In this document: piece after piece, positions 8,371-17,520 of the stretch
Layout of the letters: every line of letters starts with the position of its first letter
Numbering within the stretch: position 1 is the first letter of the stretch
Assembly (NCBI RefSeq): GCF_963518785.1
Contig: NZ_CAUQKJ010000001.1
Coordinates: 124,001 to 188,000 of the forward strand
From: an uncultured Campylobacter sp.
Lineage (GTDB): Bacteria > Campylobacterota > Campylobacteria > Campylobacterales > Campylobacteraceae
DNA length: 64,000 nucleotides
Reading direction: 5' to 3'
The notes under the pieces: model-generated
What the model was told of the DNA's origin: nothing
Databases searched by the model: none
The model's input: only the letters and a program-made list of their open reading frames with translations
Program-made: the position numbers and the translations under genes

Positions 8371-9235
8371 TTTTTATCCTTAAGCCGTCCAAGCCCACGA
8401 CCGCAAGCCCGAACCAAATTAGCGAAAAGCTTAAAATTTTGTAAGTCTCAAGCTCCTCGCCGTAGATAAATACCGCGATTAGCATACTCATGCTGGGGCT
8501 GATGTATTGCATAAAGCCGATCGTAGATAGCGGCAGATACTGCGTGCTTACAGCGAAGGTAAGCAGCGGCAAAATCGTAATTAGCCCGCTTGCAAATAGC
8601 AGCGCGCCGCTTACGTTAAAGCCGAAGGCGCCGCTTCCTTTTAGCGCGCAGTAGATCAGAAACGCAAGCGCAGGCAGCAGCATCAGCGTCGTCTCGCAAA
8701 ACAGCCCCTCAAAGCTAGGCACTTTTACCTTCTTGCGAATGAGGCCGTAAAATGCAAAGCTAAGCGGTAGTACGAGCGAGATTATCGGCAGCCTGCCTAG
8801 CGCGTAAATTTGCACGCCGATAGCCGCAAAGGCTAGCAGCAGGGAAAGCTTGGCCGCCGTACTTAGCCGTTCGTGCAGAAACAAAGCGCCCAAAAGCACC
8901 GAAAATAGCGGATTTATAAAATATCCGAGGCTGGTGGCTAAAATTTGATCGGAATTTACCGCGTAGATATAAATACCCCAGTTCGTGCTGATAAGCAGCC
9001 CGGTGCAAAGCAGCGTGAGAGCGATTTTAGGGGTGCTAAGAAGGCGCGCGACGTTTTTTAAGCGGTGCGTAAAGCAGAGAAAAACTAGCAGCAACACGAA
9101 GGACCAAACGACGCGATGCGCTAAAATTTGCACCGCGTCCACGTCCTTTATGAGCTTGAAAAATATCGGAAAAACGCCCCACATAAAAAAGGTCACAAAT
9201 GCAAGCATTAGCCCTTTAGTGCGATCGTTTTCCAT
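8363..9235 (-). CDS. rarD: EamA/DMT-family transporter RarD
   Basis: 290 residues with about ten hydrophobic helices, the size and pattern of the drug/metabolite transporter superfamily. The opening (KGLMLAFVTFFMWGVFPIFFKLI) and internal HRVVWSF, NWGIYIYAVN, SLGYFINPL and GFMQYISPS are characteristic of RarD, whose substrate is not well established. It reads away from aroG, sharing a 104-base divergent promoter region (9236-9339), and is followed by an overlapping small membrane protein gene. Confidence 0.88.
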   Translation of the reverse strand: MENDRTKGLMLAFVTFFMWGVFPIFFKLIKDVDAVQILAHRVVWSFVLLLVFLCFTHRLKNVARLLSTPKIALTLLCTGLLISTNWGIYIYAVNSDQILATSLGYFINPLFSVLLGALFLHERLSTAAKLSLLLAFAAIGVQIYALGRLPIISLVLPLSFAFYGLIRKKVKVPSFEGLFCETTLMLLPALAFLIYCALKGSGAFGFNVSGALLFASGLITILPLLTFAVSTQYLPLSTIGFMQYISPSMSMLIAVFIYGEELETYKILSFSLIWFGLAVVGLDGLRIKNG

Positions 9236-9303
9236 AAAATTCCTTCCAAATTGCCTAAAGGCGCTATTTTAAGATTTTTTGGGTTAATAAAAGCTTATTT
9301 GGG

Positions 9304-9309
9304 TATAAT
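9304..9309 (+). promoter_or_regulatory. Probable aroG -10 box
   Basis: TATAAT within TTGGGTATAATCG, 31 bases before the aroG ATG and followed by the ribosome-binding site AAGGAGGGG. Confidence 0.55.
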
Positions 9310-9339
9310 CGCGGGATTTACGAAATTTAAGGAGGGGCT

Positions 9340-10683
9340 ATGAGCTGGAGTAGGACGTCGTGGAAAGATTATAAAATTTTACAGCAGCCGATTTATCAGG
9401 ATGAAAGTGCGGTGCAGGCCGCCAAAGAGCGCCTTTACAAGCTGCCGCCGTTAATTTTCGCGGGCGAGGTTCGCAACCTAAAAACCGAGCTTGCGCGCGC
9501 AAGCGAAGGCAAGTCGTTTTTGCTTCAAGGCGGTGATTGCGCGGAGAGCTTTAATGATTTTAGCGCGAATAATATCCGTGATATGTTTAAGGTAATGCTT
9601 CAGATGGCGATCATTCTTACCTTCGCAGCGGGATGCCCCGTCGTTAAGGTAGGTCGCATCGCAGGGCAGTTCGCAAAGCCGCGCAGCAGCGACTTCGAGG
9701 AGGCTGGCGGCGTGAGTTTGCCTAGCTACCGCGGCGACATAATCAACGGCTTTGAGTTTAACGAAGCAGCGCGCAAGCCAGATCCCGCTCGCATGATCGA
9801 GGCGTATCATCAAAGCGCTTCGACGCTGAATCTGTTGCGCGCCTTTTCTCGCGGCGGTCTTGCGAACCTGCACGAGGTGCATAAGTGGAATTTGGGCTTT
9901 TTGAAAAAGGGCGAGCTGGAGGCTAAATTTAACGAGCTGAGCAATGAAATTTCGCGCACGCTTAAATTTATGGAGGCATGCGGACTGAGCGCCGCGAATT
10001 CTCCGAGCCTTGCCGAGACGGTGCTTTACACCTCGCACGAAGCGCTGCTGCTACACTACGAGGAGTGTCTGACGCGCATCGACAGTACCAGCGGCGATTG
10101 GTACGACTGCTCGGCGCACATGCTTTGGATCGGCGAGCGCACGCGCGGCGCGGACGATGCGCACGTGCATTTTTTAAGCGGTATCAAAAACCCTCTCGGC
10201 GTCAAGATCGGCCCGAGCGGCACCGCGGATGAAATTTTGCGCCTTTGCGACAAACTCAATCCGCAAAACGAAGCAGGCAGGCTAAACGTCATCATCCGCA
10301 TGGGCGCGGATAAGATCGGCGCGCGGCTGCCGCAAATTTTACGCGAGCTAAAGCGCGAGGGCAGGGCGATCCTATACAGCATCGATCCGATGCACGGCAA
10401 CACCGTCAAGACCGCAAACGGCTACAAAACGCGCGAGTTTTCTAAAATTTTAAGCGAGGTTCAGAGCTTTTTCGAGATCCACGCTGCGGAGGGTACGCAC
10501 GCGGGCGGCATCCATCTTGAGATGACCGGTCAAAACGTCACCGAGTGCACGGGCGGCTCATTTAACGTAACGCAAGAGACGCTAAAGCAGCGCTACGAAA
10601 CGCAGTGCGATCCGCGCCTAAACGCAGATCAGGCACTGGAGCTTGCGTTTTTGCTCGCCGATAATCTAAAAAAGGCGGAGTAG
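9340..10683 (+). CDS. aroG: 3-deoxy-7-phosphoheptulonate synthase, class II
   Basis: First step of the shikimate pathway: condensation of phosphoenolpyruvate and erythrose 4-phosphate to DAHP. Its 447 residues fit the class II (plant/Mycobacterium-like) type rather than the roughly 350-residue AroFGH type. Characteristic blocks are LLQGGDCAESF, VGRIAGQFAKPRS, LPSYRGDIINGFEF, the metal and substrate region GERTRGADDAHVHF, KIGPSG, and SIDPMHGNT near residue 346. The gene stands alone with its own promoter and terminator. The start fits an unusually strong AAGGAGGGG site. Allosteric type cannot be told from the sequence by eye. Confidence 0.95.
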   Translation: MSWSRTSWKDYKILQQPIYQDESAVQAAKERLYKLPPLIFAGEVRNLKTELARASEGKSFLLQGGDCAESFNDFSANNIRDMFKVMLQMAIILTFAAGCPVVKVGRIAGQFAKPRSSDFEEAGGVSLPSYRGDIINGFEFNEAARKPDPARMIEAYHQSASTLNLLRAFSRGGLANLHEVHKWNLGFLKKGELEAKFNELSNEISRTLKFMEACGLSAANSPSLAETVLYTSHEALLLHYEECLTRIDSTSGDWYDCSAHMLWIGERTRGADDAHVHFLSGIKNPLGVKIGPSGTADEILRLCDKLNPQNEAGRLNVIIRMGADKIGARLPQILRELKREGRAILYSIDPMHGNTVKTANGYKTREFSKILSEVQSFFEIHAAEGTHAGGIHLEMTGQNVTECTGGSFNVTQETLKQRYETQCDPRLNADQALELAFLLADNLKKAE

Positions 10684-10693
10684 CCCGCCTTTT
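10670..10693 (+). terminator. Terminator overlapping the aroG stop codon
   Basis: Arms AAAAGGCGG (10670-10678) and CCGCCTTTT (10685-10693) pair perfectly over 9 bp around a 6-base loop that contains the TAG stop. The T-run is short. Confidence 0.7.
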
Positions 10694-11637
10694 GTTGCGC
10701 GAGAATTTGGTTGCGGCTTGGAATTTAATCGCAGTTTGGGGTATTTTGACGCAAGTCGGCGCTACGACCGCGCTTTGCGCTTGAAACACTTGAAATTTAA
10801 TCGTAGCTTGGCGCGAGCGATTTAAATTTACGCGGCTCTAAATGCGGCGGCTTCGGGCGCAGTCTTAAAGCGGTCGAAATATAGACAATTAAAATTTATA
10901 CTTCGTGCGAAAACATAAACCGCGTAATCCACCGCTAAAATACGTGCAATTGAAAATTTTGTGGCGCCGCGCCGTGATAAAATTTCTTTTTGCAGAGACT
11001 TGCAAACTTCTTGGCGGCTAAATTTAGCCCCGTGAGCTCGCGGCTTAAAATTTTAAATCCGCCCTATATGGAATTTTAAAATTTGCGCCGCCGTGAAATT
11101 TTAAAAATTTAGCGCTAAATTTGCAGCCCGCGGAATTTCATCTTTAAGTTTCTTCGTGTAAATTTTAATCGCTCGCTTCTGTGTGTGCCGCTTATCTGTG
11201 TGCTTAAACTAGCGGCAGACTAAGCGGTAAATGTAGCGACACAAGTTCGCATCCCTCCTTTTGCACATAGCAATAGAGAACGCCGCGCTACCCGCGGTAT
11301 TTATTCGGCATAGATACGGCGCAGAAGCCCTTGCTTAAGACGGATGCGATGAACGCACGCCGCCGCGGCGATGTATGTTCGGTCGGCTCATGAACTTTCG
11401 CTTAATCCTTGATGATGCGGATAGATTAGGCGGAGCAGACTTCGCATCCGTTTAAAATTTCAGAGCGCGATTTCGCCGTGAAATTTTAATAGAAAGTCTA
11501 TGCTTCCGCCGCCGCATCGTGTACTGCGCCGCGAAATACTACTCTACAAAATCTGCACCCAATCTCACAAGGCCCGCCGCGCAAAATTTATGTAAAATTT
11601 TGCGCGGGGTTCTTGCTGCCCGCGCCGCTCTGCTTCG
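10694..11637. other. Long gene-free stretch (944 bp) between aroG and acpS
   Basis: I find no convincing gene on either strand. It is rich in AAATTT/AAATTC hexamers, often in longer palindromes such as AAAATTTT and TTTAAATT. As I recall C. jejuni, fliL sits next to acpS; here that place is empty, so part of this stretch could be the scar of lost flagellar genes. No recognisable fliL remnant was seen. Confidence 0.5.
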
Positions 11638-12009
11638 TTACTTTGAGCGCGGCTTATTGAGTTTTAGTGCGACTACGGCGATTGCGACGTTTGCGTCGTG
11701 CGTGATGCTAAGGCTTGCGGATTTGATATGAAATTTTTTACGGATTTTCTTACGTATTTTTAGATGCGGCGCGCCCAGGGCGTCTTTGTAAATTTTGGCG
11801 TCTTTGAAGCCGAACTCCGCGCCGATGCCGGTGCCTAGCGCCTTGCTAAGCGCCTCTTTGGCGGCATAGACGCCCGCGATACTTTCGTCGCGCAGCGCGG
11901 AGGAGCGCTCGGATTTTTTCAAAATGCGCTTTAGAAATTTCGCACCGTATTTTCCGCGCAGCGCCGCGATCCTGCGCACCGCGGTTATGTCCGTGCCGAT
12001 CTTTATCAC
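11638..12009 (-). CDS. acpS: Holo-[acyl-carrier-protein] synthase
   Basis: Transfers 4'-phosphopantetheine from CoA to the acyl carrier protein. Its 123 residues are normal for AcpS. The magnesium-binding GTDI (Asp at residue 7) and the AAKEALSKALG motif near residue 50 are both present. The C-terminal LSITHDANVAIAVVAL is the usual last strand pair. It is the last gene of a minus-strand run (yebC-like, peptidyl-prolyl isomerase, acpS), 34 bases after the isomerase. The TGTGATAAAG-type leader before its ATG contains no strong ribosome-binding site, so it may depend on coupling. Confidence 0.92.
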   Translation of the reverse strand: MIKIGTDITAVRRIAALRGKYGAKFLKRILKKSERSSALRDESIAGVYAAKEALSKALGTGIGAEFGFKDAKIYKDALGAPHLKIRKKIRKKFHIKSASLSITHDANVAIAVVALKLNKPRSK

Positions 12010-12043
12010 GGACGAACGCCCCGCGGTTTAAATTTAATCACGG

Positions 12044-12532
12044 CTATAAGCTCTCTTTGATCTCGACGTTGATGATCTTATCGCCCTGTCTGATCGCGTC
12101 CAAAACCGCCAGGCTAGGCTGATCCACGATTTGTCCGAACACCGTATGCACGCCGTCTAGGTGCGGCTGCGCGCTGTGGCAGACGAAAAACTGGCTTCCG
12201 CCCGTATCGCGCCCCGCGTGCGCCATCGATAGCGCGCCGCGCACGTGCTTGTGCTTTTGGTGGTCGCATTCGCACTTTATGCGCCAGCCGGGACCGCCCG
12301 TGCCGGTGCCGCGCGGGCAGCCGCCTTGGATTACGAAATTTGGGATCACGCGGTGAAAATTTAACCCCTTGTAAAATCCGCTACGCGCAAGGCTAGCGAA
12401 ATTCGTAACCGCCTGCGGGGCTTCGTCACCGAAAAGCTCCAGCTTCATATCGCCCTTTTCGGTTTTTATCACGGCGTATTTATCGCGCGCCAAAGCCTCT
12501 GCGTCGATGTCGTAAATTTTTAAGCTTTCCAT
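12044..12532 (-). CDS. Peptidyl-prolyl cis-trans isomerase, cyclophilin type
   Basis: Cytoplasmic protein-folding enzyme of 162 residues without signal peptide. Active-site blocks are FHRVIPNFVIQGG (Arg and Phe of the catalytic pocket), GTGTGGPGW, LSMAHAGRDTGGSQFFV and HLDGVHTVFGQIV. An HQKHKH stretch after IKCECD, in the loop before GALSMA, is rich in Cys and His. It starts 8 bases after the YebC-family gene, so they share a transcript. Confidence 0.93.
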   Translation of the reverse strand: MESLKIYDIDAEALARDKYAVIKTEKGDMKLELFGDEAPQAVTNFASLARSGFYKGLNFHRVIPNFVIQGGCPRGTGTGGPGWRIKCECDHQKHKHVRGALSMAHAGRDTGGSQFFVCHSAQPHLDGVHTVFGQIVDQPSLAVLDAIRQGDKIINVEIKESL

Positions 12533-12540
12533 TTTTTCTC

Positions 12541-13275
12541 CTATGCGATGTTGGTGTAAACTGCCTGCACGTCGTCGTCATCCTCTAGCCGCTCGAGCAG
12601 TGCGTCTATGTCGCCCAGCTGATCCTCGCTAAATTCGTGCTTTTCGTTGGCGACGAATTTTAAGCTTGCGCTGATGATCTCAAGCCCTATCTTTTCGATC
12701 CCTTCGTTTAGAGTGCCGAAGCTTTCGTATTCGCCGTAGATTAGAAGCGTCTTTTCGAGCTCGCCCTTGTCGTTTTCAAACTCGTTGATCTCAAGCTCGC
12801 TAAGACCGAAGTCGATGAGCTCAAGCTCCAGCTCCTCAATGTCGCGGCTCGGCAGCTTGGTCTCAAAAACGGCCTTGTGCGAAAACATAAATTTTAAACT
12901 GCCGCTCGGCAAAAACTCGCCCTTGGCTTTGTTTAAAATCGACTTTACGTTCGCGACGGTGCGGGTTGGGTTGTCGGTGGCGCATTCGATTATTAAAAGC
13001 GCGCCGTGTGGCGCCTTGCCGTCGTAAAAGATCGTTTTGATATCGGCGCTATCTTTGCCGCTTGCGCGCTTGATAGCCGCGTCGATGTTGTCTTTGGGCA
13101 TATTTTGCGCCTTTGCCGTGGCGATCGCGGCGCGCAGCTTGGAGTTCATCAGCGGATCTTCGCCGCCCTCTTTCGCAGCCATCGTTATGGCCTTGCCCAG
13201 TTTTGGAAAAAGTTTGCTCATCTTCCCCCATCTAGCTTCTTTTGAAGCGCGTCTGTATTCAAAAGCTCGTCCCAT
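12541..13275 (-). CDS. YebC/PmpR family protein
   Basis: 244 residues beginning MGRAFEYRRASKEARWGKMSK, the strongly conserved N-terminus of the YebC/TACO1 family. Further family blocks are AAKEGGEDP, KAQNMPKDNI, YDGKAPHGALLI, ECATDNPTRT and GGSL-like SGSLKFMF. Family members have been described as DNA-binding regulators and, more recently, as factors helping ribosomes through difficult sequences such as proline runs. Which applies here is open. First gene of the yebC-ppi-acpS run. Confidence 0.94.
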   Translation of the reverse strand: MGRAFEYRRASKEARWGKMSKLFPKLGKAITMAAKEGGEDPLMNSKLRAAIATAKAQNMPKDNIDAAIKRASGKDSADIKTIFYDGKAPHGALLIIECATDNPTRTVANVKSILNKAKGEFLPSGSLKFMFSHKAVFETKLPSRDIEELELELIDFGLSELEINEFENDKGELEKTLLIYGEYESFGTLNEGIEKIGLEIISASLKFVANEKHEFSEDQLGDIDALLERLEDDDDVQAVYTNIA

Positions 13276-13407
13276 AAAATTCCTTAAAACTTAAATTTAA
13301 AACGGGTGATTATAACGAAAAACCCTTAAATTTCAGGAGCGGGCGTTAAAATAAAATTTATTAAAAAGTAGTATAAGTTTTGAAATTTTAATCCAAAGGA
13401 GAGGCTC

Positions 13408-13632
13408 ATGGCTTTGAAACAAAGCGTAAAATTTAAGGCGCAAAATATACACTGCGAAAACTGCGCGAGGACGATCAAAAACGCGCTTAAGGATGATTTT
13501 GGCGAGATCGAGGTGGACGTAGCAAGCGGAGTGGTGAGTTTAAGCCTAGATCCGCGCGACGAGGCTAAATTTAAAGAGGAGATGGACGATTTGGGCTTTA
13601 GCGTCGCAGAAAAGCTAGCCTGCGAAAACTAA
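13408..13632 (+). CDS. copZ: Copper chaperone (heavy-metal-associated domain), CopZ-like
   Basis: A 74-residue single HMA domain. The metal site is IHCENCART (CxxC at residues about 16-19), followed by the beta-alpha-beta fold pattern (VDVASGVVSLSLD). It probably carries Cu(I) to the ATPase encoded 3 bases downstream. AAAGGAGAGG is a very strong ribosome-binding site. The two-gene unit stands alone. The metal could be another soft ion, but the CPC-type ATPase next door supports copper. Confidence 0.88.
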   Translation: MALKQSVKFKAQNIHCENCARTIKNALKDDFGEIEVDVASGVVSLSLDPRDEAKFKEEMDDLGFSVAEKLACEN

Positions 13633-13635
13633 CGG

Positions 13636-15813
13636 ATGTCAAGTAAAATCACTCTAAATATCGTCGGGATGAGCTGCGTAAACTGCTCCAATGCGATCGA
13701 GCGGGTAAGTCGCAAGATCGAGGGGGTGCAGGACGCGCACGTAAATTTCGCAAACGGCAGCGGCGAGTTCGTACTTGCCGATCCGGCGCTTGAGGAGACG
13801 CTAAAAGCCAAGATCAAAAAGCTAGGCTACGACATCGCCGTGGATTACGAGGATTTGGAGCGCAAAAAGCGGAGCAATCTCAAAGCAGCGCTATTTAGGC
13901 TAATCCTAGCTCTCATTTTAGCCGCGGCGGTAATGGCGGTGGAGATGAGCGGGTTTTTAAGCTTCGTTCCAAAGGCGCTGCTTTGCGCGGCGATGGCGTG
14001 CGTGAGCCTGTTTTACTGCGGCAAGAACTTCTTTTATCACGCTTACGGCTCGCTGAAAAACAGAAGTTTCGATATGAACGTGCTCGTGGCGATGGGAAGC
14101 TTTTTTGCGTTTGCCTATTCGCTAACGGCCGCGGCGTGGGTCTATACGCACGGCGCGCAGAATGAATTTACCAATCTTTATTTCTCGTCCGCATCGATGA
14201 TAATCGCCTTTATTTCGCTCGGCAAATACCTAGAAGAGCGCAGCAAGATGAAGGCGAACGACTACATCAAGGGGTTAATCGATCTAAGCCCCAAAACCGC
14301 GCTTTTGATCAAAGACGACGGCACGATAGCCGAAGTGCGCGCAGAAGCGCTAAAGCCGGGCGATAAGGTGCTAGTAAAAAACGGCTCGCGCATCCCTTGC
14401 GACGGGCTTATCGTAGAAGGCGGCGCGCAGATCGACGCTTCGCTCATCAGCGGCGAGAGCTTGGCGGTTTATAAAAGCGTAGGCGATGAGGTAAACGCAG
14501 GCTGCGTCAGCACCGACGGCGTCATCTACGTGAAGGTGACGAAATTTTCGCATCAGACGCTGCTTGCCGAGATTAAAAATCTGCTGAACGAGGCGGGCAA
14601 CAAAAAGATGCCAATCGCGCGCTTTGCCGATAAAATTTCAAATATCTTCGTGCCCGCGGTGATCTTGATCGCGCTTGTTAGCTTTATAGCGTGGATCGCG
14701 CTTGACGGGCGGCTTTCATACGCCGCATCCGCCGCTATCTGCGTGCTTATCATCTCCTGCCCGTGCGCGCTAGGGCTTGCGACGCCGATTGCGATCGTCT
14801 GCGCGATCTCAAACGCCGCAAAGGCTGGAATTTTAATCAAAAATCCCGAAATTTTAGAAATTTTAAAGGACGTGAACGTCGCGGTTTTCGATAAAACCGG
14901 CACGCTTAGCAAGGGCGAAATTTCGGTAAGCTTCAGCGATCTGAGCGCCCAGGATCTCTACGCTCTAGCAAGCGCACAAAAGCTTAGCGAGCATCCGATC
15001 TCAAAGGCGATCGTAAAATTTGCCGAGCTGAAATTCGGCGAAATTTCTAAGCTTAACGGCGAGTTCGAAAGCGTCGCGGGCAAGGGGATCGTCGCTAAAA
15101 ATCCAACCGGCGAAATTCTTTGTGGCAGCGTGGGCTTTCTGCGCGAGCGCGGCGTGGATGCGGGCGTCGAAGTAGAAGCGGAGGAGCTTTTAGACAAGGG
15201 CTTCGGCGTCGTTTACTGCGCGATAGGCGGCTCGTACGCGGGCTTCATCGCATTTAGCGACGAGATCAGAGCTGAAGCGCGCAGCGTCGTGCAGACGTTG
15301 CAAAAAAGCGGCGTAAAAACCGTCATGCTAACGGGCGATAACGCCAAAACGGCAAATTTTGTCGCTCGCAACCTTGGCATCGACGAGGTAAGAAGCGGAG
15401 TGCTTCCAAGCGGTAAATATGAGTTCATCAAATCCCTGACGGACGAAGGCAAGCGGGTGCTTTTCGTGGGCGACGGCGTCAATGACGCGCCGAGCTTAAA
15501 AGCCGCTAGTATCGGCATCGCGATGAACGGCGGCAGCGACGTAGCCAAGGGTGCGGGCGACGCGATCTTTATAAAAAACGACCTTGCAAGCGTGCTATAT
15601 CTATTCCGTCTAGGCGGTGCTGCCATGCGGACGATTAGGCAAAACCTCTTCTGGGCGCTGTTTTACAACGCCGTATGTATCCCGATCGCAGCAGGCGCGC
15701 TATATCCGGCGCTCGGCGTGCTTTTAAAACCGATGTACGGCGCTGCGGCGATGTGCTTTAGCTCCGTGACGGTCGTGCTAAATTCCATCAGATTGAAATT
15801 CGCTAAATTTTAA
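13636..15813 (+). CDS. copA: Copper-exporting P1B-type ATPase
   Basis: 725 residues. One N-terminal HMA domain has GMSCVNCS (about residues 10-17). The membrane region begins near residue 86. Diagnostic motifs: SGES (actuator, about residue 274), the CPCALG metal-translocation site in helix 6 (about 375), DKTGT phosphorylation site (about 419), SEHPIS (about 452, the SEHP of P1B ATPases) and GDGVNDAPS (about 613). The C-terminal helices carry YNAVCIPIAAG and MCFSSVTVVLNS, the N(x)6YN and MxxSS signatures of Cu(I) specificity. It exports Cu(I) from the cytoplasm. Cotranscribed with the chaperone gene. Confidence 0.96.
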   Translation: MSSKITLNIVGMSCVNCSNAIERVSRKIEGVQDAHVNFANGSGEFVLADPALEETLKAKIKKLGYDIAVDYEDLERKKRSNLKAALFRLILALILAAAVMAVEMSGFLSFVPKALLCAAMACVSLFYCGKNFFYHAYGSLKNRSFDMNVLVAMGSFFAFAYSLTAAAWVYTHGAQNEFTNLYFSSASMIIAFISLGKYLEERSKMKANDYIKGLIDLSPKTALLIKDDGTIAEVRAEALKPGDKVLVKNGSRIPCDGLIVEGGAQIDASLISGESLAVYKSVGDEVNAGCVSTDGVIYVKVTKFSHQTLLAEIKNLLNEAGNKKMPIARFADKISNIFVPAVILIALVSFIAWIALDGRLSYAASAAICVLIISCPCALGLATPIAIVCAISNAAKAGILIKNPEILEILKDVNVAVFDKTGTLSKGEISVSFSDLSAQDLYALASAQKLSEHPISKAIVKFAELKFGEISKLNGEFESVAGKGIVAKNPTGEILCGSVGFLRERGVDAGVEVEAEELLDKGFGVVYCAIGGSYAGFIAFSDEIRAEARSVVQTLQKSGVKTVMLTGDNAKTANFVARNLGIDEVRSGVLPSGKYEFIKSLTDEGKRVLFVGDGVNDAPSLKAASIGIAMNGGSDVAKGAGDAIFIKNDLASVLYLFRLGGAAMRTIRQNLFWALFYNAVCIPIAAGALYPALGVLLKPMYGAAAMCFSSVTVVLNSIRLKFAKF

Positions 15814-16287
15814 TGTGACGGAATTTGCGCTAGGCGCGGAATTTTGCGCGGTGAAATTTTAATTTACTCCGCGCAAAACGCGCAAAATCTTTCATTATGC
15901 AAGGAATTTTACCTCGCAAATTCTATCTTGCTACTAATGCGCGTAGAATTTCACGGAACGGGCTTCACTTGTAAAATTTTATTTCACGATAAACCTGGCG
16001 CGGAATTCAGCTAGATTTATACAGCTTGCAAAATTTTACCGCTAGCCTGCGCGTAAATTTTAAAATTTTAACGTCGCCGCTCGCCGTGCCGTTGTATCAC
16101 GCCGCCCGTCTCTACGCCGCTAACTAGCCGTCGTTTAACGCCGCTCGCCGCTGCGCCGTAAAATTTTAAAAATTCCGCAAAATTTTATAAGGCTGAAAGG
16201 AATTCCATAAAATTCCACCGCCCGCACTAAGTTTTAATAAATAAATTTAAAGGTAAAATAACACTTCAAATGCAATTCGAGGTAGCG
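15814..16287. other. Intergenic after copA, no gene
   Basis: About 470 bases with no gene on either strand, dense in AAATTT, AAATTC and GAATTT hexamers. No clear terminator hairpin was found after copA. Confidence 0.5.
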
Positions 16288-17520
16288 ATGCGAAAAATTC
16301 TAATGGGTTCGTTTGTTTTTTGCGGCACGCTTTTTGGCGCTTCTTGCGAGCAGATACTAAGCGATCCGCGCGGCTTTTTTAGCAAAGAGCCTGCGGACGA
16401 AGAGTTGCTGCAAAGCGATTTTGGCTGTAAAGGCTCGCTAGCTGGCGCAGAATTTTTGCAAAATTTAAAAAGCGCGGCTTCTGAGATCAGGGACGAAAAT
16501 ATCGATTGTGTCGGTAACGAAGCCTTGCTGAACGAAAAAAGGCTTGAGCGAACCTTGGCATTTGCGGGGATGGATGGCGAGGGCTTTTTGAGCTATGCTA
16601 AAGAGAAAAACTACGCGCAAATTAGCGAAAAATCGCTTGAAGCCTTAGAATTTTACTCCGAGCGCAAGATTGGAAATTTCATCGCTTATGGCAATTTTAT
16701 GGGCGAGATCCCGGCAGCCAGGGAGGCGCTAAGAGATTATTTCACCGCTAAATTCAACAAAAACGACGCCGATGAGCTGGCAAGCGCCGTGATAGCAGAA
16801 TTTATCGCATACGCCGCAAAGGATCGCAAGGCGGGAGATTACGGTGAGCTTGAGCTGGCGCTAAAAGGCGGAGTAGGTGCAGATGAGTTTCGTACGCTAC
16901 TTTTTAGCAAGGATTTTGCAATTTACGAGCTTGATAATGCCCTGGATCTGGCACTTTTGCTAGGATATGACGAGCGTTTTAGCGGTGCTTTGATCGAGCG
17001 AGGTGCGCAGGTGAATGCTGGCGAGGAAAACTCTCTATTTTACGCGATGAATAACGTTCAAAGCGCTAAATTTATGATCTCTAAAGGCGCTTTGGTTGGC
17101 TATAAAAACTCGCTTGGGCAAACTCCAATATTTTTCGCCGCCGCGGCAAAAAATTATGAGCTCGTAAAGTTGCTAATCTACTCGCACGCTAGCGTAAATG
17201 TCCGCCAGATCGGCAGCGCCGAGGCTCAGGCTCTAGCGTCGCTAGGCGAGCGTAGCGACGGCTGTGAACGTTCGGGCGCGGGTAAGACACTGCTGATGTT
17301 TGCGGCGCAAAAAAGTACCAAGCAGATCGTTGAATTGCTCGTAAAATCGGGTGCAAACGAAAAGGCGGTCGATGAGTCGGGGTTAAATGCGCTAGACTAC
17401 GCGCTTGCGGGCGGCGAAGCGGCTACGCAGAGCTATTTGCGCTCGCTTGGATTAAGTCCTACGCAAGCAAGCGATGATTTTACGAGCGATCCGCAAGATG
17501 CGCCTGAGCGTGAGAATTAG
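16288..17520 (+). CDS. Exported ankyrin-repeat protein
   Basis: The start is taken as ATG at 16288, with CGAGG 5 bases upstream and a signal peptide immediately after (MRKILMGSFVFCGTLFGASC). An upstream ATG at 16270 would add six residues before the basic end. Cleavage after GA or at the Cys is possible; the Cys does not sit in a classical lipobox. Ankyrin-type repeats are in the second half: ALIERGAQVNAGEENSLFYA, MISKGALVGYKNSLGQTPIF, LLIYSHASVN, GKTLLMFAAQK and LLVKSGANEKAVDESGLNAL. The first 200 residues are helical without a family I know. Probably periplasmic. It shares its general layout with the ankyrin gene at 3457. Confidence 0.78.
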   Translation: MRKILMGSFVFCGTLFGASCEQILSDPRGFFSKEPADEELLQSDFGCKGSLAGAEFLQNLKSAASEIRDENIDCVGNEALLNEKRLERTLAFAGMDGEGFLSYAKEKNYAQISEKSLEALEFYSERKIGNFIAYGNFMGEIPAAREALRDYFTAKFNKNDADELASAVIAEFIAYAAKDRKAGDYGELELALKGGVGADEFRTLLFSKDFAIYELDNALDLALLLGYDERFSGALIERGAQVNAGEENSLFYAMNNVQSAKFMISKGALVGYKNSLGQTPIFFAAAAKNYELVKLLIYSHASVNVRQIGSAEAQALASLGERSDGCERSGAGKTLLMFAAQKSTKQIVELLVKSGANEKAVDESGLNALDYALAGGEAATQSYLRSLGLSPTQASDDFTSDPQDAPEREN

